A DNA stretch of 61,424 nucleotides from Anaerococcus sp. mt242 (lineage in GTDB: Bacteria > Bacillota > Clostridia > Tissierellales > Peptoniphilaceae): the NCBI RefSeq assembly GCF_016798225.1, contig NZ_JAEUYX010000008.1, positions 1 through 61,424 on the forward strand. Reading direction: 5' to 3'. Of this stretch, positions 20,257 to 29,435 are shown piece by piece (the first letter of the stretch is position 1; every line of letters begins with the position of its first letter). The notes beneath the pieces were generated by a model that ran no database searches, was not told the origin of the DNA, and saw nothing but the letters and a program-made list of their open reading frames with translations. The translations under genes and the position numbers were made by a program.

Positions 20257-20973
20257 ATGAATATATTTGATATCTTAAACAGCAAATTATTATACATATT
20301 GGTAGCCCTTGGTTTATTAATTATATTTTTAATATGTATAATGTTTTTTGTTAGAGCAAAAAAGCGAGCAAAAGAATTAGGCATTGCTGATGAAAAAGTG
20401 AAGGCAACTATAAAAAGTTCTTTAGTTTTTTCTATTGTGCCGTCTATAGCGGTAATAATTGGTCTTATAACTTTGACACCGCTTTTAGGTATACCATGGC
20501 CATGGTTTAGACTTTCAGTTGTAGGATCGCTTCCATATGAGCTTACTGCAGCGGATTTAGCTGTAAAAGGTCTTGGTTATGCAGATCTTTCTGCTTATCA
20601 AGGTTCTACTGATGTTAATGCTATAGGAACAATAATGTTTACTATGACTATTGCTATTCTTGGTGGAATGATTTTTAACATTTTTTTCTTAGAAAAATAC
20701 CACAAAAAAGTATCTGGAATTGGTACAAAATCATCACCATTTAGAGAGTTAGCTTTATCGGTACTAACTTTTGGTATGGTTACTGTATTTTTCCCTATTG
20801 AGTTTTTAAAATCTAAAACACACGCAGCAGTTGCAATTACATCTATTCTAGTAACACTTATTTTAGGACAGATTTCTAAAAAGTATAAGATAGGCTGGTT
20901 ATCAGATTTTATTATGAGTTTTGCACTCATTATTGGCATGGTAGCGGGTGTATTTTTTGAAGGAGTACTATAA
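20257..20973 (+). CDS. DUF5058-like membrane protein
   Basis: Unknown function. The 238-residue protein is very hydrophobic, with about six membrane segments (about 13-33, 55-77, 128-148, 165-182, 187-203 and 213-234). A short basic cytoplasmic loop (RAKKRAKELG) follows the first segment. The conserved-looking stretch GIPWPWFRLSVVGSLPYEL near 78-96 is what I associate with the DUF5058 family; this is recall, not a search. AAGGAGG precedes the ATG. Its stop shares a base with the next gene's start (TAATG), so the two proteins are probably made together. Confidence 0.7.
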   Translation: MNIFDILNSKLLYILVALGLLIIFLICIMFFVRAKKRAKELGIADEKVKATIKSSLVFSIVPSIAVIIGLITLTPLLGIPWPWFRLSVVGSLPYELTAADLAVKGLGYADLSAYQGSTDVNAIGTIMFTMTIAILGGMIFNIFFLEKYHKKVSGIGTKSSPFRELALSVLTFGMVTVFFPIEFLKSKTHAAVAITSILVTLILGQISKKYKIGWLSDFIMSFALIIGMVAGVFFEGVL

Positions 20974-21692
20974 TGAATAAAAATATTTCATATATGGATA
21001 AAACTTACAAATTAGGTAGAATTGCAACTATAGTTTGTATACTAATAATGTTTATAATTCCATCAATTATTTGCACGGCTTACAATATTTGGCCAAGTTT
21101 TGATTCAGTAATGGGAGCAGCAGGACCACTTTTAGCCATGTATATACCAGTTGCCCTTGCTGAACAACTTTCTATGATACCAATTACCGGCAATTCCGCA
21201 TATATCAACTCTATTATGGGGAATGTAACAAATATTAAATTTCCAGCTTATCTTACAGCCTTATCATCAGTTGATCAAGATCCTGGAACAGAGGAAGCGG
21301 ACGTAATCGGTATGATTGCGGTTTGTGTTTCTGGGATGACAACAATGATTATTATTTTAATAGGGCTTATACTTCTAGTTCCATTAAATCCAATACTTAC
21401 CTCACCGGTAGTAAAAACTGCAACTAGTTATATTATGCCAGCGTTATTTGGATCAATGCTTGTGGGAATATTGTTAAATAACTCTGCAGGATCATTTGAA
21501 GCAAAGAATAAATACTTAATAGGCGTTATAGACTTACTTCTAGTTTTCATTGTTAATATTTTTATTATGAATCTAGATAAAAAACAAGGATTTGCCATGG
21601 TAATAATAATGCTATTGTCTGTATTATTAGCTTATATATTTTATAAAAATGGTATTATAAAATTAAGTTCAAAAGAAAAAAATAACTTGTAA
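20973..21692 (+). CDS. Unknown polytopic membrane protein paired with the DUF5058-like gene
   Basis: I do not recognise a named family. The 239 residues have about five or six membrane segments (about 15-36, 45-63, 110-134, 147-168, 178-198, 203-224). Between them is a polar stretch (about 68-108) with PITGNSAYINSIMGNVTN and SVDQDPGTEEADVIG, which look like conserved extramembrane motifs and could be a substrate site. It is coupled to the upstream DUF5058-like gene by a one-base overlap and followed by a strong terminator, so the pair forms a two-gene transcript. A two-subunit transporter or channel is a reasonable inference, no more. Confidence 0.75.
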   Translation: MNKNISYMDKTYKLGRIATIVCILIMFIIPSIICTAYNIWPSFDSVMGAAGPLLAMYIPVALAEQLSMIPITGNSAYINSIMGNVTNIKFPAYLTALSSVDQDPGTEEADVIGMIAVCVSGMTTMIIILIGLILLVPLNPILTSPVVKTATSYIMPALFGSMLVGILLNNSAGSFEAKNKYLIGVIDLLLVFIVNIFIMNLDKKQGFAMVIIMLLSVLLAYIFYKNGIIKLSSKEKNNL

Positions 21693-21703
21693 TTTAATTT
21701 GAA

Positions 21704-21738
21704 TGGTGTATCATTATACGTGATACACCATATTTTTT
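21704..21738 (+). terminator. Terminator after the membrane-protein pair
   Basis: A ten-base perfect stem (TGGTGTATCA / TGATACACCA) with a seven-base loop is followed by TATTTTTT. The stem contains a TGTATCA/TGATACA palindrome that resembles the inverted repeat at 21859-21878. Confidence 0.85.
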
Positions 21739-21829
21739 AATCTATTAATTAAAACATGATGGGTATTATAATTAGAGATAATAAATATAAAATTATTTTA
21801 TAAAAAATTTATTAAAATTGAATTACTAC

Positions 21830-21858
21830 TTGACAACTTACAAAATATCATGTACTAT
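21830..21858 (+). promoter_or_regulatory. Sigma-A promoter of the TVP38-type gene
   Basis: TTGACA at 21830-21835 and TACTAT at 21853-21858, with the ideal 17-base spacer. The transcript would start near 21865, about 30 bases before the ATG. Confidence 0.8.
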
Positions 21859-21878
21859 TGTATTATAATAATGATACA
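21859..21878. repeat. Inverted repeat at the start of transcription
   Basis: TGTATTAT and ATGATACA are inverted copies with one mismatch around a four-base centre. The repeat lies directly downstream of the -10 box, a position typical for a repressor operator. No regulator gene is adjacent. Confidence 0.4.
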
Positions 21879-21893
21879 GTTTGAGAAGGCGAT

Positions 21894-22484
21894 ATGAAAG
21901 AATTTCTTAAAAAAAATATTTACAATATAATAGCAGTAATAGTACTACTAATATTAACTTTACTCGGTTTTATAGGCTATAAAAAAGGACTGTTCAACTC
22001 CATAGATAGTTTTAGAGATTTTATTCTTTCCTATGGAGCTTGGGCAAATATTATTTTTATATTTGTACAAATTACACAAATAGTTGTCCCAATCATACCG
22101 GGTGGATTAACAACCATCTTTGGGGTTGTAATTTTTGGTCCATTTTGGGGCTTTATCTATAATTACATATCAATTTGTATTGGTTCTATGCTAGTATTTT
22201 TTATATCTAGAACTTTTGGAAAATCAATAATTTTAAATTTCTTTGGTCAAGAAACTTTTGACAAATACAAACACAAAATAAAAGATAAAACTTATGAAAA
22301 ATTCTTTGCATGGGCAATATTACTACCAGTAGCGCCTGATGATTTTTTATGCTATTTAACAGGACTTTCTGATATGAGTTTTAAAAAATATGCTACAATT
22401 ATTCTTTTGTGTAAGCCGCCTTCCATTTTTTTATATTCTATGGGATGGGCAATGGGTATTGAATGGATAGTGAATAAATTATGA
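21894..22484 (+). CDS. TVP38/TMEM64 (VTT/SNARE-associated domain) family membrane protein
   Basis: Member of the DedA-like VTT superfamily; some relatives act as lipid scramblases or flippases, but the role of this protein is not known. The 196 residues have membrane segments at about 9-28, 45-65, 75-105, 145-165 and 172-192. The family features are a proline/glycine-rich re-entrant region (VPIIPGGLTTIFGVVIFGPFWG region, about 61-82) and LPVAPDDFLCYLTGLS near 147-162. Monocistronic, with its own promoter and terminator. Confidence 0.88.
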   Translation: MKEFLKKNIYNIIAVIVLLILTLLGFIGYKKGLFNSIDSFRDFILSYGAWANIIFIFVQITQIVVPIIPGGLTTIFGVVIFGPFWGFIYNYISICIGSMLVFFISRTFGKSIILNFFGQETFDKYKHKIKDKTYEKFFAWAILLPVAPDDFLCYLTGLSDMSFKKYATIILLCKPPSIFLYSMGWAMGIEWIVNKL

Positions 22485-22488
22485 TTTT

Positions 22489-22520
22489 AAAGGCGATTAG
22501 ATAATCTAATCGCCTTTTTT
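22489..22520 (+). terminator. Terminator after the TVP38-type gene
   Basis: AAAGGCGATTA and TAATCGCCTTT form a perfect stem whose right arm continues into T residues. Confidence 0.93.
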
Positions 22521-22573
22521 CATATAGTTTTCTCATTGTATTATATATATGTAAAATATATGGAAATTGACAT

Positions 22574-22596
22574 AAAAAAGATGGCTTGTTGCCATC
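22574..22596 (-). terminator. Terminator of the AlaX-like gene
   Basis: On the minus strand GATGGC, loop AACAA, GCCATC, then six T residues; it lies 16 bases past the stop codon of the gene at 22612-23235. Confidence 0.9.
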
Positions 22597-22611
22597 AATA
22601 ATTTAAAACTC

Positions 22612-23235
22612 TTATATAATATCTCTACCAGCAATAAATTCAATCTCTAAATCATTTCCAAAGCTTTCAGTGTCAACTATTTTAAAACCACGAACTTTTG
22701 AAGAATTTTCATAGCAAATCTCATTGTTAATTACCTCTCCTAATGGGGGGATATTTGTTATTCCTTGATGATTTTCAATTTTTAAAGCTTTTTCAATTAT
22801 AAAATTAATTTGATTTTCGATTAATAATTTATCAAATACATCAAAGAAATCTGTAATTTTTATTACTGACCTTTCTTCATCTATAGTTAATTTTAAATCT
22901 TTAGCTTGGTAAAAACTTGTAAATACTATCTTAAAAATTATAAATGCAGTATTATAAGCTAAATTTTTAATGCGATTTTCTGGATTTAGTTTTAATATGA
23001 CTTCTGATTTTTTAGGACGTCCCTTGACAGTATGTATTATATTATCTCGTTTTTCCTCAACAGATATGATCTCTAAATCTGATATATTTCCATAATCTTT
23101 TAAAAATCCATATGATTTTGGCATAAAAATGGTGCGATCAAGTATTATTTGTGTGTTATCATCTTGAACGCGTCTTGAAACTATATTTGCTTTTAATTCT
23201 GTAATTTCTGGATATTTTAAATAAATTTTCTGCAT
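22612..23235 (-). CDS. Degenerate AlaX-like (alanyl-tRNA editing domain) protein lacking zinc ligands
   Basis: The 207 residues follow the layout of AlaX/AlaRS editing domains. IILDRTIFMPKSYG (30-43) aligns with the usual VLDxTxFYPxGGG; ISVEEKRDNIIHTV (57-70) with the VxxxxGxIxHxV strand; ENRIKNLAYNTAFIIFKIVF (86-105) with the helix that normally holds HTAQHLLS; and GFKIVDTESFGNDLEIEFIAG (183-203) with the closing strands ending RIEFVxG. The zinc motif HxxxH is NTAFI here, and CxxxH keeps only Cys174, with Ser178 in place of His. The glycine loop is also altered. I infer loss of hydrolytic editing, perhaps with retained tRNA binding. Single gene, divergent from comEC. The alignment is by eye. 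Confidence 0.6.
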   Translation of the reverse strand: MQKIYLKYPEITELKANIVSRRVQDDNTQIILDRTIFMPKSYGFLKDYGNISDLEIISVEEKRDNIIHTVKGRPKKSEVILKLNPENRIKNLAYNTAFIIFKIVFTSFYQAKDLKLTIDEERSVIKITDFFDVFDKLLIENQINFIIEKALKIENHQGITNIPPLGEVINNEICYENSSKVRGFKIVDTESFGNDLEIEFIAGRDII

Positions 23236-23274
23236 ACTTTGCCTTTCTTTAATTAAAACTTATGGTTAATCATA

Positions 23275-23283
23275 TGATATAAT
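23275..23283 (+). promoter_or_regulatory. Extended -10 promoter of comEC-holA
   Basis: TGATATAAT (extended -10) ends 17 bases before the comEC ATG; no good -35 is visible. The untranslated leader would be about ten bases. Confidence 0.5.
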
Positions 23284-23300
23284 ATACCCGAGGTTGGGCT

Positions 23301-25481
23301 ATGAGAAAGAAAATTTTTATCGCTTTAATAGGTTTTATATCAGGTATAGGATTATTTATTAGTTTTGAGATGCTTAATCCTATATATATTTTACTTTTGT
23401 GTATTATTGCAGGCTTGCTAATTTCTATTATAGATAAAAAACTATTAATCTTTCCAATAGCCTTTGCCATAGGTTTTAGTTTAAGTTTATATAAATTTAA
23501 TCAATATAATCTTAGTAATTATACAGATAAAACTTTAGAAATTACCATACTAGAAAAAAGGGCTGTCAATGATAGTTACAGATACTTCGTAAAGGCCAAA
23601 GGCAAGGATATATCTGAAAAATCCGTAGTCTTCTCCGACTATGATTTTGATATAGGAGATATATATTTAATAGATGGTCAAATCAGTATACCAAACAAAA
23701 ATACTAATCCAAATCTTTTTAATTACAGAAATTATCTGATATCTAAAGGCATAACAAGTAATATAGAAATACAAAATATTAGGAAAAGTGCAAAAAGCTC
23801 ATCCTTTTTTCTAAAACTAAGAAAAAATTTTTATATGTATATCCATAATCTTTTTGAAAGTAATTTGAGCAAAAAATCTTCTGATTTTGTAATATCTGTA
23901 ATTTTGGGAGAAAATCTAATTCAAAATGAAGATGTGAAAGATCTGGGACTAGCACATATTTTGGCTGTATCTGGTTTACATATAGACCTGCTACTAGGAT
24001 TTATATTATATAGCTTTAAAAAATTAAAACTTAACTATAAACATGCATATTTATTTGGACTTTTGGTTTGTGCATTATATGGATCAATGATAGGGTTTCC
24101 GTTTTCGGTTATCAGAGTTCTGATAATTAATTTTATAGGATTTTTAGCCTTCTTGCTGCAAGAACCTGAAGATAAGATTAAATCTTTGTTGGTTGCTGCA
24201 TTTTTGATATTATTATCTAATCCATTTGCACTTTTAAATGCGGGATTTGTTTTATCTTTTGTAGCTACAAGTGGTGTATATTTGATATATCCTAAGCTTA
24301 AAAAATATCTAAAGAACAATTTAATATCTGATAGCATAGGATTTACTGCTTCCATACAAGCGTGTGTCTTGCCATTTGGAGCATTTTATTATGGAAAAAT
24401 AAATTTGATAAGTATGTTGGCAAATTTTCTGATATTACCTATTTTTACAATATCCATGTACTTGATTTTGGTAATTATAGTATTTTATCCTTTAATTAGA
24501 TTTATATTAATGCCAATATTTATAATTCTAGATTATCTGATAAATTCTATATTAAATCTAACTTTTTTGCTTAATAGTTTCTCTTTTTTTAATATTGAAT
24601 TTATCCACCAAAGTATTTTAATTTCAGTTTATCTTTATTGTTTAATTTTAGTAAGTATTTATATTAGAAAATCCAATAAAGAATTGATGAAGAAATTTTA
24701 TCTGATAAATTTACTTTTTGTAATACTTAGTCTTGGATTTGAGAAAATAAATCCTGAAACTAGTTTTTCTATGATTGATATAGGTCAAGGAGATGCATTT
24801 TTAATAAATGATAGGGGAGATTATTATCTGATTGACGTAGGTGGCCCTAAATATGATGATTATGATAGTGGTGAAAAGATTTTAGTTCCTTATCTAAAGT
24901 CAATAGGTGTAAAGAATATAAAAGCTGTTTTGATTTCCCACGAAGATAGTGACCATAGCGGCAATATTGATATTTTAAATGACAATTTTAATGTAGAACA
25001 TATTCTTACAAGCAAAAATAATATTAACTCATTAGTAAAATATAATCCTGAAATTATAAAAAAAGATGATGTAATTAATCTAAAAAATGGATATATAAGC
25101 TGTATATTTGATGGTGAGTTTGGGGAAGAAAATGCAGAATCCATAGGCTTGTTGATAAATATAAAAGGTACAAAAATAATATCTTTGGGAGATTTGCCAA
25201 AAGAATACGAAGATAGTATAGATGAAAAAGCTGATATATTAAAAGTTTCCCATCACGGATCGAAAACTTCTACATCAAAAGAATTTGTAGAAAAAGTAAA
25301 ACCAAAGGCTGCGTTAATATCTGCCGGACGTAATAATCGTTATGGTCACCCAAGTTCTGAGGTAATTAATAATTTAGATGGAGTAAAAATATTTAATACC
25401 CAAACAGATGGGATGGTCAAAATATATTTTGATGATGAAGTTAAAATTGAAAAATACCTGAAAGGAGGTTTTTTTAAATGA
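23301..25481 (+). CDS. comEC: ComEC/Rec2-type DNA-uptake channel protein
   Basis: Full-length 726-residue ComEC. It has an N-terminal DUF4131/OB-like region with two membrane segments, the polytopic Competence domain (about 190-470, containing LAVSGLHIDLLLGF), and a C-terminal metallo-beta-lactamase domain from about 490. That domain carries IGQGDAFL, the metal motif SHEDSDHSGN (an H-x-x-x-D-H pattern), SLGDLP and VSHHGSKTST. Family members move single-stranded DNA across the membrane during transformation. No other com gene is in the window. It overlaps holA by four bases (ATGA). Confidence 0.96.
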   Translation: MRKKIFIALIGFISGIGLFISFEMLNPIYILLLCIIAGLLISIIDKKLLIFPIAFAIGFSLSLYKFNQYNLSNYTDKTLEITILEKRAVNDSYRYFVKAKGKDISEKSVVFSDYDFDIGDIYLIDGQISIPNKNTNPNLFNYRNYLISKGITSNIEIQNIRKSAKSSSFFLKLRKNFYMYIHNLFESNLSKKSSDFVISVILGENLIQNEDVKDLGLAHILAVSGLHIDLLLGFILYSFKKLKLNYKHAYLFGLLVCALYGSMIGFPFSVIRVLIINFIGFLAFLLQEPEDKIKSLLVAAFLILLSNPFALLNAGFVLSFVATSGVYLIYPKLKKYLKNNLISDSIGFTASIQACVLPFGAFYYGKINLISMLANFLILPIFTISMYLILVIIVFYPLIRFILMPIFIILDYLINSILNLTFLLNSFSFFNIEFIHQSILISVYLYCLILVSIYIRKSNKELMKKFYLINLLFVILSLGFEKINPETSFSMIDIGQGDAFLINDRGDYYLIDVGGPKYDDYDSGEKILVPYLKSIGVKNIKAVLISHEDSDHSGNIDILNDNFNVEHILTSKNNINSLVKYNPEIIKKDDVINLKNGYISCIFDGEFGEENAESIGLLINIKGTKIISLGDLPKEYEDSIDEKADILKVSHHGSKTSTSKEFVEKVKPKAALISAGRNNRYGHPSSEVINNLDGVKIFNTQTDGMVKIYFDDEVKIEKYLKGGFFK

Positions 25482-26494
25482 ATTTTAAAGAATTTATGAG
25501 CAATTTAATCGATGATAAGACTAGTGGAGTTTATTTATTTGATTCTAAAGAAGAGTTCTTAAATGATACAATCATGGAAGAAGTACGAAATAAAGTAAAT
25601 ATTCCAGATTTTAACCTTGTTGAAATTAAGGGTAGCAAGGATGTAGAGACTATAAAAACTTCCTACGAAACATATCCTGTTATGGAAGATAAAAAATTTG
25701 TTATTTGGAGAAATATAGACTTATCTAAAAACACAATAAAAGAGTATGAAAGTAGTCTAAATATATTAGCTAATGACTTTAAAGAATTTCCCGATTTTGC
25801 TACTCTATTAATATTTTCAGACAATCCTCCATTTAAAGGAAAGTTTTATAAAAGTGTTGTCAAAAATGGGGAAGTTGTTGAAATAAATAGGTTAAATCAA
25901 AAAGAATTGGAATCTTTTATCGGAAAAAGATTTGTGAGAAATGGCAAAAAAATCCAAAGGTCACTGGTTAGTGAAATAGTAAATAGATTCTCATATCTCA
26001 ATAAAGACAGTGAAATCGACCTTTATGAAATAGTAAATGTTGTAGATAAGATTATTGCAAATTCTAGTGAAGAAATTGTAAAATCACAGGATGTATTAGA
26101 CCAATTAGATGAAGTTTTAAATATTAATATATTTAATCTAACAGATGCAATGAGTGCAAAAAATCCAAAAGAAACAATTGATACTTATTTAAAAATGGCT
26201 GAGGCGAATGAAGATTTATTTATGATATATCATATGATTATTAGACAAATTAGAAATCTCATTGGTGTAAAATCTTTATATCTAAATGGTTACAACGATA
26301 CTTTTATGATGAAAAATCTAGGAATAGGTTCATACGAATTAAAAAAAATAAAGGGTTACAGTAGAAATTTTTCACTAACGGAACTATTAAATATCCATAG
26401 TAGGATATTTGATATGGAATATAGACAAAAATCAGTGGATTTTGATATGAAATTAGAATTACTGCTTTTACTAAGAGAAATTTCTGCAAAATAA
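25478..26494 (+). CDS. holA: DNA polymerase III delta subunit
   Basis: Clamp-loader subunit that opens the sliding clamp. The 338 residues fit the HolA family: an N-terminal AAA-like domain with VYLFDSKEEFL near the start and a VIWRNIDL strand, and an all-helical C-terminal domain with FNLTDAMSAKNPKETIDTYLKM near 215-236 and MIIRQIRNLIGVK. AAAGGAGG lies before the ATG inside the end of comEC. The order comEC-holA and convergent rpsT is common in Bacillota. Confidence 0.94.
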   Translation: MNFKEFMSNLIDDKTSGVYLFDSKEEFLNDTIMEEVRNKVNIPDFNLVEIKGSKDVETIKTSYETYPVMEDKKFVIWRNIDLSKNTIKEYESSLNILANDFKEFPDFATLLIFSDNPPFKGKFYKSVVKNGEVVEINRLNQKELESFIGKRFVRNGKKIQRSLVSEIVNRFSYLNKDSEIDLYEIVNVVDKIIANSSEEIVKSQDVLDQLDEVLNINIFNLTDAMSAKNPKETIDTYLKMAEANEDLFMIYHMIIRQIRNLIGVKSLYLNGYNDTFMMKNLGIGSYELKKIKGYSRNFSLTELLNIHSRIFDMEYRQKSVDFDMKLELLLLLREISAK

Positions 26495-26554
26495 AATGAG
26501 CAATTATCAGTAGACATATGTGCGGATCCATTACTGATTATTGCTCATTTTTTT
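26493..26554. terminator. Bidirectional terminator between holA and rpsT
   Basis: A long stem (AAAATGAGCAAT-ATCAGTA against its complement, one mismatch) spans the gap between the convergent genes. On the plus strand it ends in seven T residues; on the minus strand the right arm ends in TTTTATTTTG. Confidence 0.92.
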
Positions 26555-26555
26555 A

Positions 26556-26825
26556 TTAAGCATTTTGTGCTTCATTCATTGCTTTTTGTAATCTAGAAGA
26601 TGTTCTAGCTACTTTATTTTTGTGCATAATGTTTTTTGCTTCAGCTTGTTTCATTCTTTTATCTACGTGTCTAAAGATTTCACGAGCTTCATCAACATTA
26701 CCAGCTTCTAAAGCTTGATCAAATTTTTTGATATATGTTTTGATTTCTGATTTTTTAGCTTTATTTCTTTCAGTATCTCTTTTTGTTGTTTCGATTCTTT
26801 TTTGAGCTGATTTAATATTTGCCAT
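26556..26825 (-). CDS. rpsT: 30S ribosomal protein S20
   Basis: Primary 16S rRNA-binding protein of the 30S subunit. The 89 residues start MANIKSAQKRIETTKRD and have the Lys/Arg/Ala-rich helical composition and HKNKVARTSSRL block of S20. I chose the ATG at 26825; the open frame continues seven codons upstream, but AGAGGGTG lies between the two and serves the shorter form. Confidence 0.97.
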   Translation of the reverse strand: MANIKSAQKRIETTKRDTERNKAKKSEIKTYIKKFDQALEAGNVDEAREIFRHVDKRMKQAEAKNIMHKNKVARTSSRLQKAMNEAQNA

Positions 26826-26870
26826 TATTTCACCCTCTTTCTTCATTAGTCTTTTTTGCTTGACTGATAC

Positions 26871-26899
26871 ATTTTACCATAGAAAATTAAATCATACAA
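26871..26899 (-). promoter_or_regulatory. rpsT promoter
   Basis: On the minus strand TTGTAT and TAAAAT are separated by 17 bases, about 45 bases before the rpsT start. Confidence 0.7.
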
Positions 26900-26926
26900 G
26901 TTTTATTTATATTAGTCCTTAAATAA

Positions 26927-26955
26927 TTGGTAGTTTTTAACTTTTATATTATAAT
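26927..26955 (+). promoter_or_regulatory. lepB-lepA promoter
   Basis: TTGGTA at 26927-26932 and TATAAT at 26950-26955 with a 17-base spacer, 26 bases before the lepB ATG. Confidence 0.7.
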
Positions 26956-26981
26956 ATAATAATGAATGAGAGGTAAAGCAA

Positions 26982-27614
26982 ATGACTAATGAAAAAGAAA
27001 AGATAGTAGTAGAACCTGAAGCAAGCAAAGGTCCTACTATTAAAGCTAATCAAAAACCAGTTAAAGAAGATGAAGATGGCATCATTGAATGGATAAAATC
27101 TATAGTAATTGCCCTAGCTATAGCCGGTTTAATTAAATGGCTATTTCTTGATGCCACTAGAGTTGACGGAAAATCAATGTTAAATACTCTTCATCATGAT
27201 GATATGCTTTTTGTAAATAAAATTGGTAAGCATTTCCATGATTATGAAAGAGGAGATATAGTAATATTGAAAGCCCCAGATGCATATAATAAATTGTATG
27301 TAAAGAGAGTAGTTGGAGTTCCTGGTGATACTGTAACTTTAAAAGATGAAAAAGTTTATTTAAATGGCGAAGAGCTTAATGAACCATATACTTCTGTTGA
27401 CTACACCTTACAAACAAGTGATACTTATGAATGGTATCTTTTAGATAACCAATATTTTGTAATGGGTGATAATAGAGCAGAAGGCGCAAGTAATGACTCA
27501 AGAAACTATGGTCCAGTTGAAAAAGATGAAATAGTTGGACATGCATTTTTCAGATTTTACCCATTTAGTGATATGGGAAATATAGATAATAATCCATATG
27601 GAGAAAGTAATTAG
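26982..27614 (+). CDS. lepB: Signal peptidase I
   Basis: Membrane-anchored serine protease that removes signal peptides from Sec and Tat substrates. The 210 residues have an acidic/basic cytoplasmic start, one membrane segment at about 36-55, the catalytic serine in DGKSMLNTL (Ser65), the catalytic lysine in YVKRVVG (Lys108) and the MGDNR box with NDSRNYG near the C terminus. GAGAGG precedes the ATG. The lepA ATG follows the stop without a gap. Confidence 0.96.
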   Translation: MTNEKEKIVVEPEASKGPTIKANQKPVKEDEDGIIEWIKSIVIALAIAGLIKWLFLDATRVDGKSMLNTLHHDDMLFVNKIGKHFHDYERGDIVILKAPDAYNKLYVKRVVGVPGDTVTLKDEKVYLNGEELNEPYTSVDYTLQTSDTYEWYLLDNQYFVMGDNRAEGASNDSRNYGPVEKDEIVGHAFFRFYPFSDMGNIDNNPYGESN

Positions 27615-29435
27615 ATGACACAAAGAAAAGACAATATAAGAAATTTTTCTATAATTGCCCACATAGATCATGGTAAAAGTACTCTTGCAGATAGATTGAT
27701 TGAAAAATCTGAACACTTGTCTGAAAGGGAGATGCAAAACCAAATGCTGGATGACATGGAGCTAGAGCGTGAACGTGGGATTACAATTAAATTAAAATCA
27801 ATAAAAATTCATTATAAGGCTAATGATGGCAAAATTTATGACCTAAACCTGATTGATACACCAGGCCACGTTGATTTTAATTATGAGGTTTCAAGATCAC
27901 TTAAGGCGTGTGAGGGAGCAATATTAGTTGTAGATGCTAGTCAAGGTGTGGAAGCACAAACCCTTGCAAATACCTATTTAGCTCTTGAACAAGACTTAGA
28001 AATCCTACCGGTTTTAAATAAAATAGACCTTCCATCAGCTAGAGTTGATGAAGTAAAAAAAGAAATTGAAAATCAAATTGGTCTAGAAACTGAAGGCATA
28101 CCACTAGTTTCAGCAAAAACCGGATTAAATATAGAAGATGTCTTAGAAGATATAGTAGCTAATATCCCGGCTCCTGAAGATCACGATAACAAACCACTAA
28201 AAGCACTTATTTTTGATTCATACTATGATGCTTATCGTGGAGTAATCTGTTATGTGCGTGTTTTTCAAGGGGTCGTAAAACCAGGTGATCATATAAAAAT
28301 GATGAACACAGGTAAAACTTACGAAGTAAATACTGTAGGTTATACCATGAAAAATCGCATCGAAACAAAAGAATTACGTTCTGGAGATGTAGGGTTTATT
28401 GAAGCTAGTATAAAAGAAGTAAAAGATGCTAGAGTTGGTGATACTATTACCAATGCCCAACAACCCACAGATGCTCCCCTTTCAGGTTATAAAGAGGTTT
28501 TACCAATGGTTTATTCTGGTATATATCCAGCTGAGGGAGAAAGTTTTGATAAGCTCCGTGATGCTTTGGAAAAACTTCAAGTAAATGATGCAGCTTTAGT
28601 ATTTGAACAAGAAAACTCCCAAGCTCTAGGAGTAGGTCTTCGTTCTGGATTCTTAGGCCTTCTTCACATGGATATCATAACTCAAAGGCTAGAACGTGAA
28701 TATGATTTAAATATTATAGCCACAGCACCATCTGTAATTTATAAGGTAAAGCTAAAAGATGCAGCTGAAGAAATTGAAATTCAAAATCCAAATGACTTCC
28801 CTGATCCTGCAACAATTGATTATATTGAAGAACCAATGACTAGAGCAGAAATTATTGCCCCAAACGACTATATTGGTCAAATAATGAGCCTAGCTCAAAA
28901 TCGCCGCGGTGAGTTAATTGATATGACCTATATTGATGAAACCCGCGTTTCCATAAAATATAAACTGCCACTAAATGAGGTTATTTATAATTTCTTCGAT
29001 AGTTTGAAATCTAGAACACGCGGTTATGCTTCACTTGATTATGAGGTAATAGGATATGCTCCAAGTAATCTAGTAAAACTTGAAATTCTTATTAATGACC
29101 AAGTAGTGGATGCACTGTCTATAATAGTTCATAGAGATAGTGCTTATGCTAGAGGCCGTGGTATAGTTGAAAAACTTAAAGATGAAATCCCACGCCAACA
29201 ATTTGCAGTACCTATCCAAGCGGCAATTGGTGGTAAAGTAATAGCTCGTGAAACTGTTAGAGCACTTAGGAAAGACGTTATCGCAAAATGTTACGGTGGG
29301 GATATATCAAGGAAGAAAAAGCTTCTTGAAAAACAAAAAGAAGGTAAGAAACGTATGCGTCAGTTAGGAAGTGTTGAAGTACCACAAGATGCATTCCTTG
29401 CTGTATTAAAATATGATGATGAACAATCAAACTAA
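27615..29435 (+). CDS. lepA: Elongation factor 4 (LepA)
   Basis: Translational GTPase that acts on the ribosome during initiation and elongation. The 606 residues carry G1 AHIDHGKST at about 14-22, [14 protein letters not shown], the EF4 domains, and the family-specific C-terminal domain with [16 protein letters not shown] and the [18 protein letters not shown] block. Length is typical. lepB ends directly before its ATG, with GGAGAAAG inside the lepB end as ribosome binding site. Confidence 0.97.
   Translation: MTQRKDNIRNFSIIAHIDHGKSTLADRLIEKSEHLSEREMQNQMLDDMELERERGITIKLKSIKIHYKANDGKIYDLNLIDTPGHVDFNYEVSRSLKACEGAILVVDASQGVEAQTLANTYLALEQDLEILPVLNKIDLPSARVDEVKKEIENQIGLETEGIPLVSAKTGLNIEDVLEDIVANIPAPEDHDNKPLKALIFDSYYDAYRGVICYVRVFQGVVKPGDHIKMMNTGKTYEVNTVGYTMKNRIETKELRSGDVGFIEASIKEVKDARVGDTITNAQQPTDAPLSGYKEVLPMVYSGIYPAEGESFDKLRDALEKLQVNDAALVFEQENSQALGVGLRSGFLGLLHMDIITQRLEREYDLNIIATAPSVIYKVKLKDAAEEIEIQNPNDFPDPATIDYIEEPMTRAEIIAPNDYIGQIMSLAQNRRGELIDMTYIDETRVSIKYKLPLNEVIYNFFDSLKSRTRGYASLDYEVIGYAPSNLVKLEILINDQVVDALSIIVHRDSAYARGRGIVEKLKDEIPRQQFAVPIQAAIGGKVIARETVRALRKDVIAKCYGGDISRKKKLLEKQKEGKKRMRQLGSVEVPQDAFLAVLKYDDEQSN

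Noticed and set aside
26510-26531. CATATG and GGATCC close together in the loop of the holA/rpsT terminator
   Set aside because: They look like cloning sites, but they lie in the loop of a natural bidirectional terminator with normal genes on both sides; chance is the simplest explanation.
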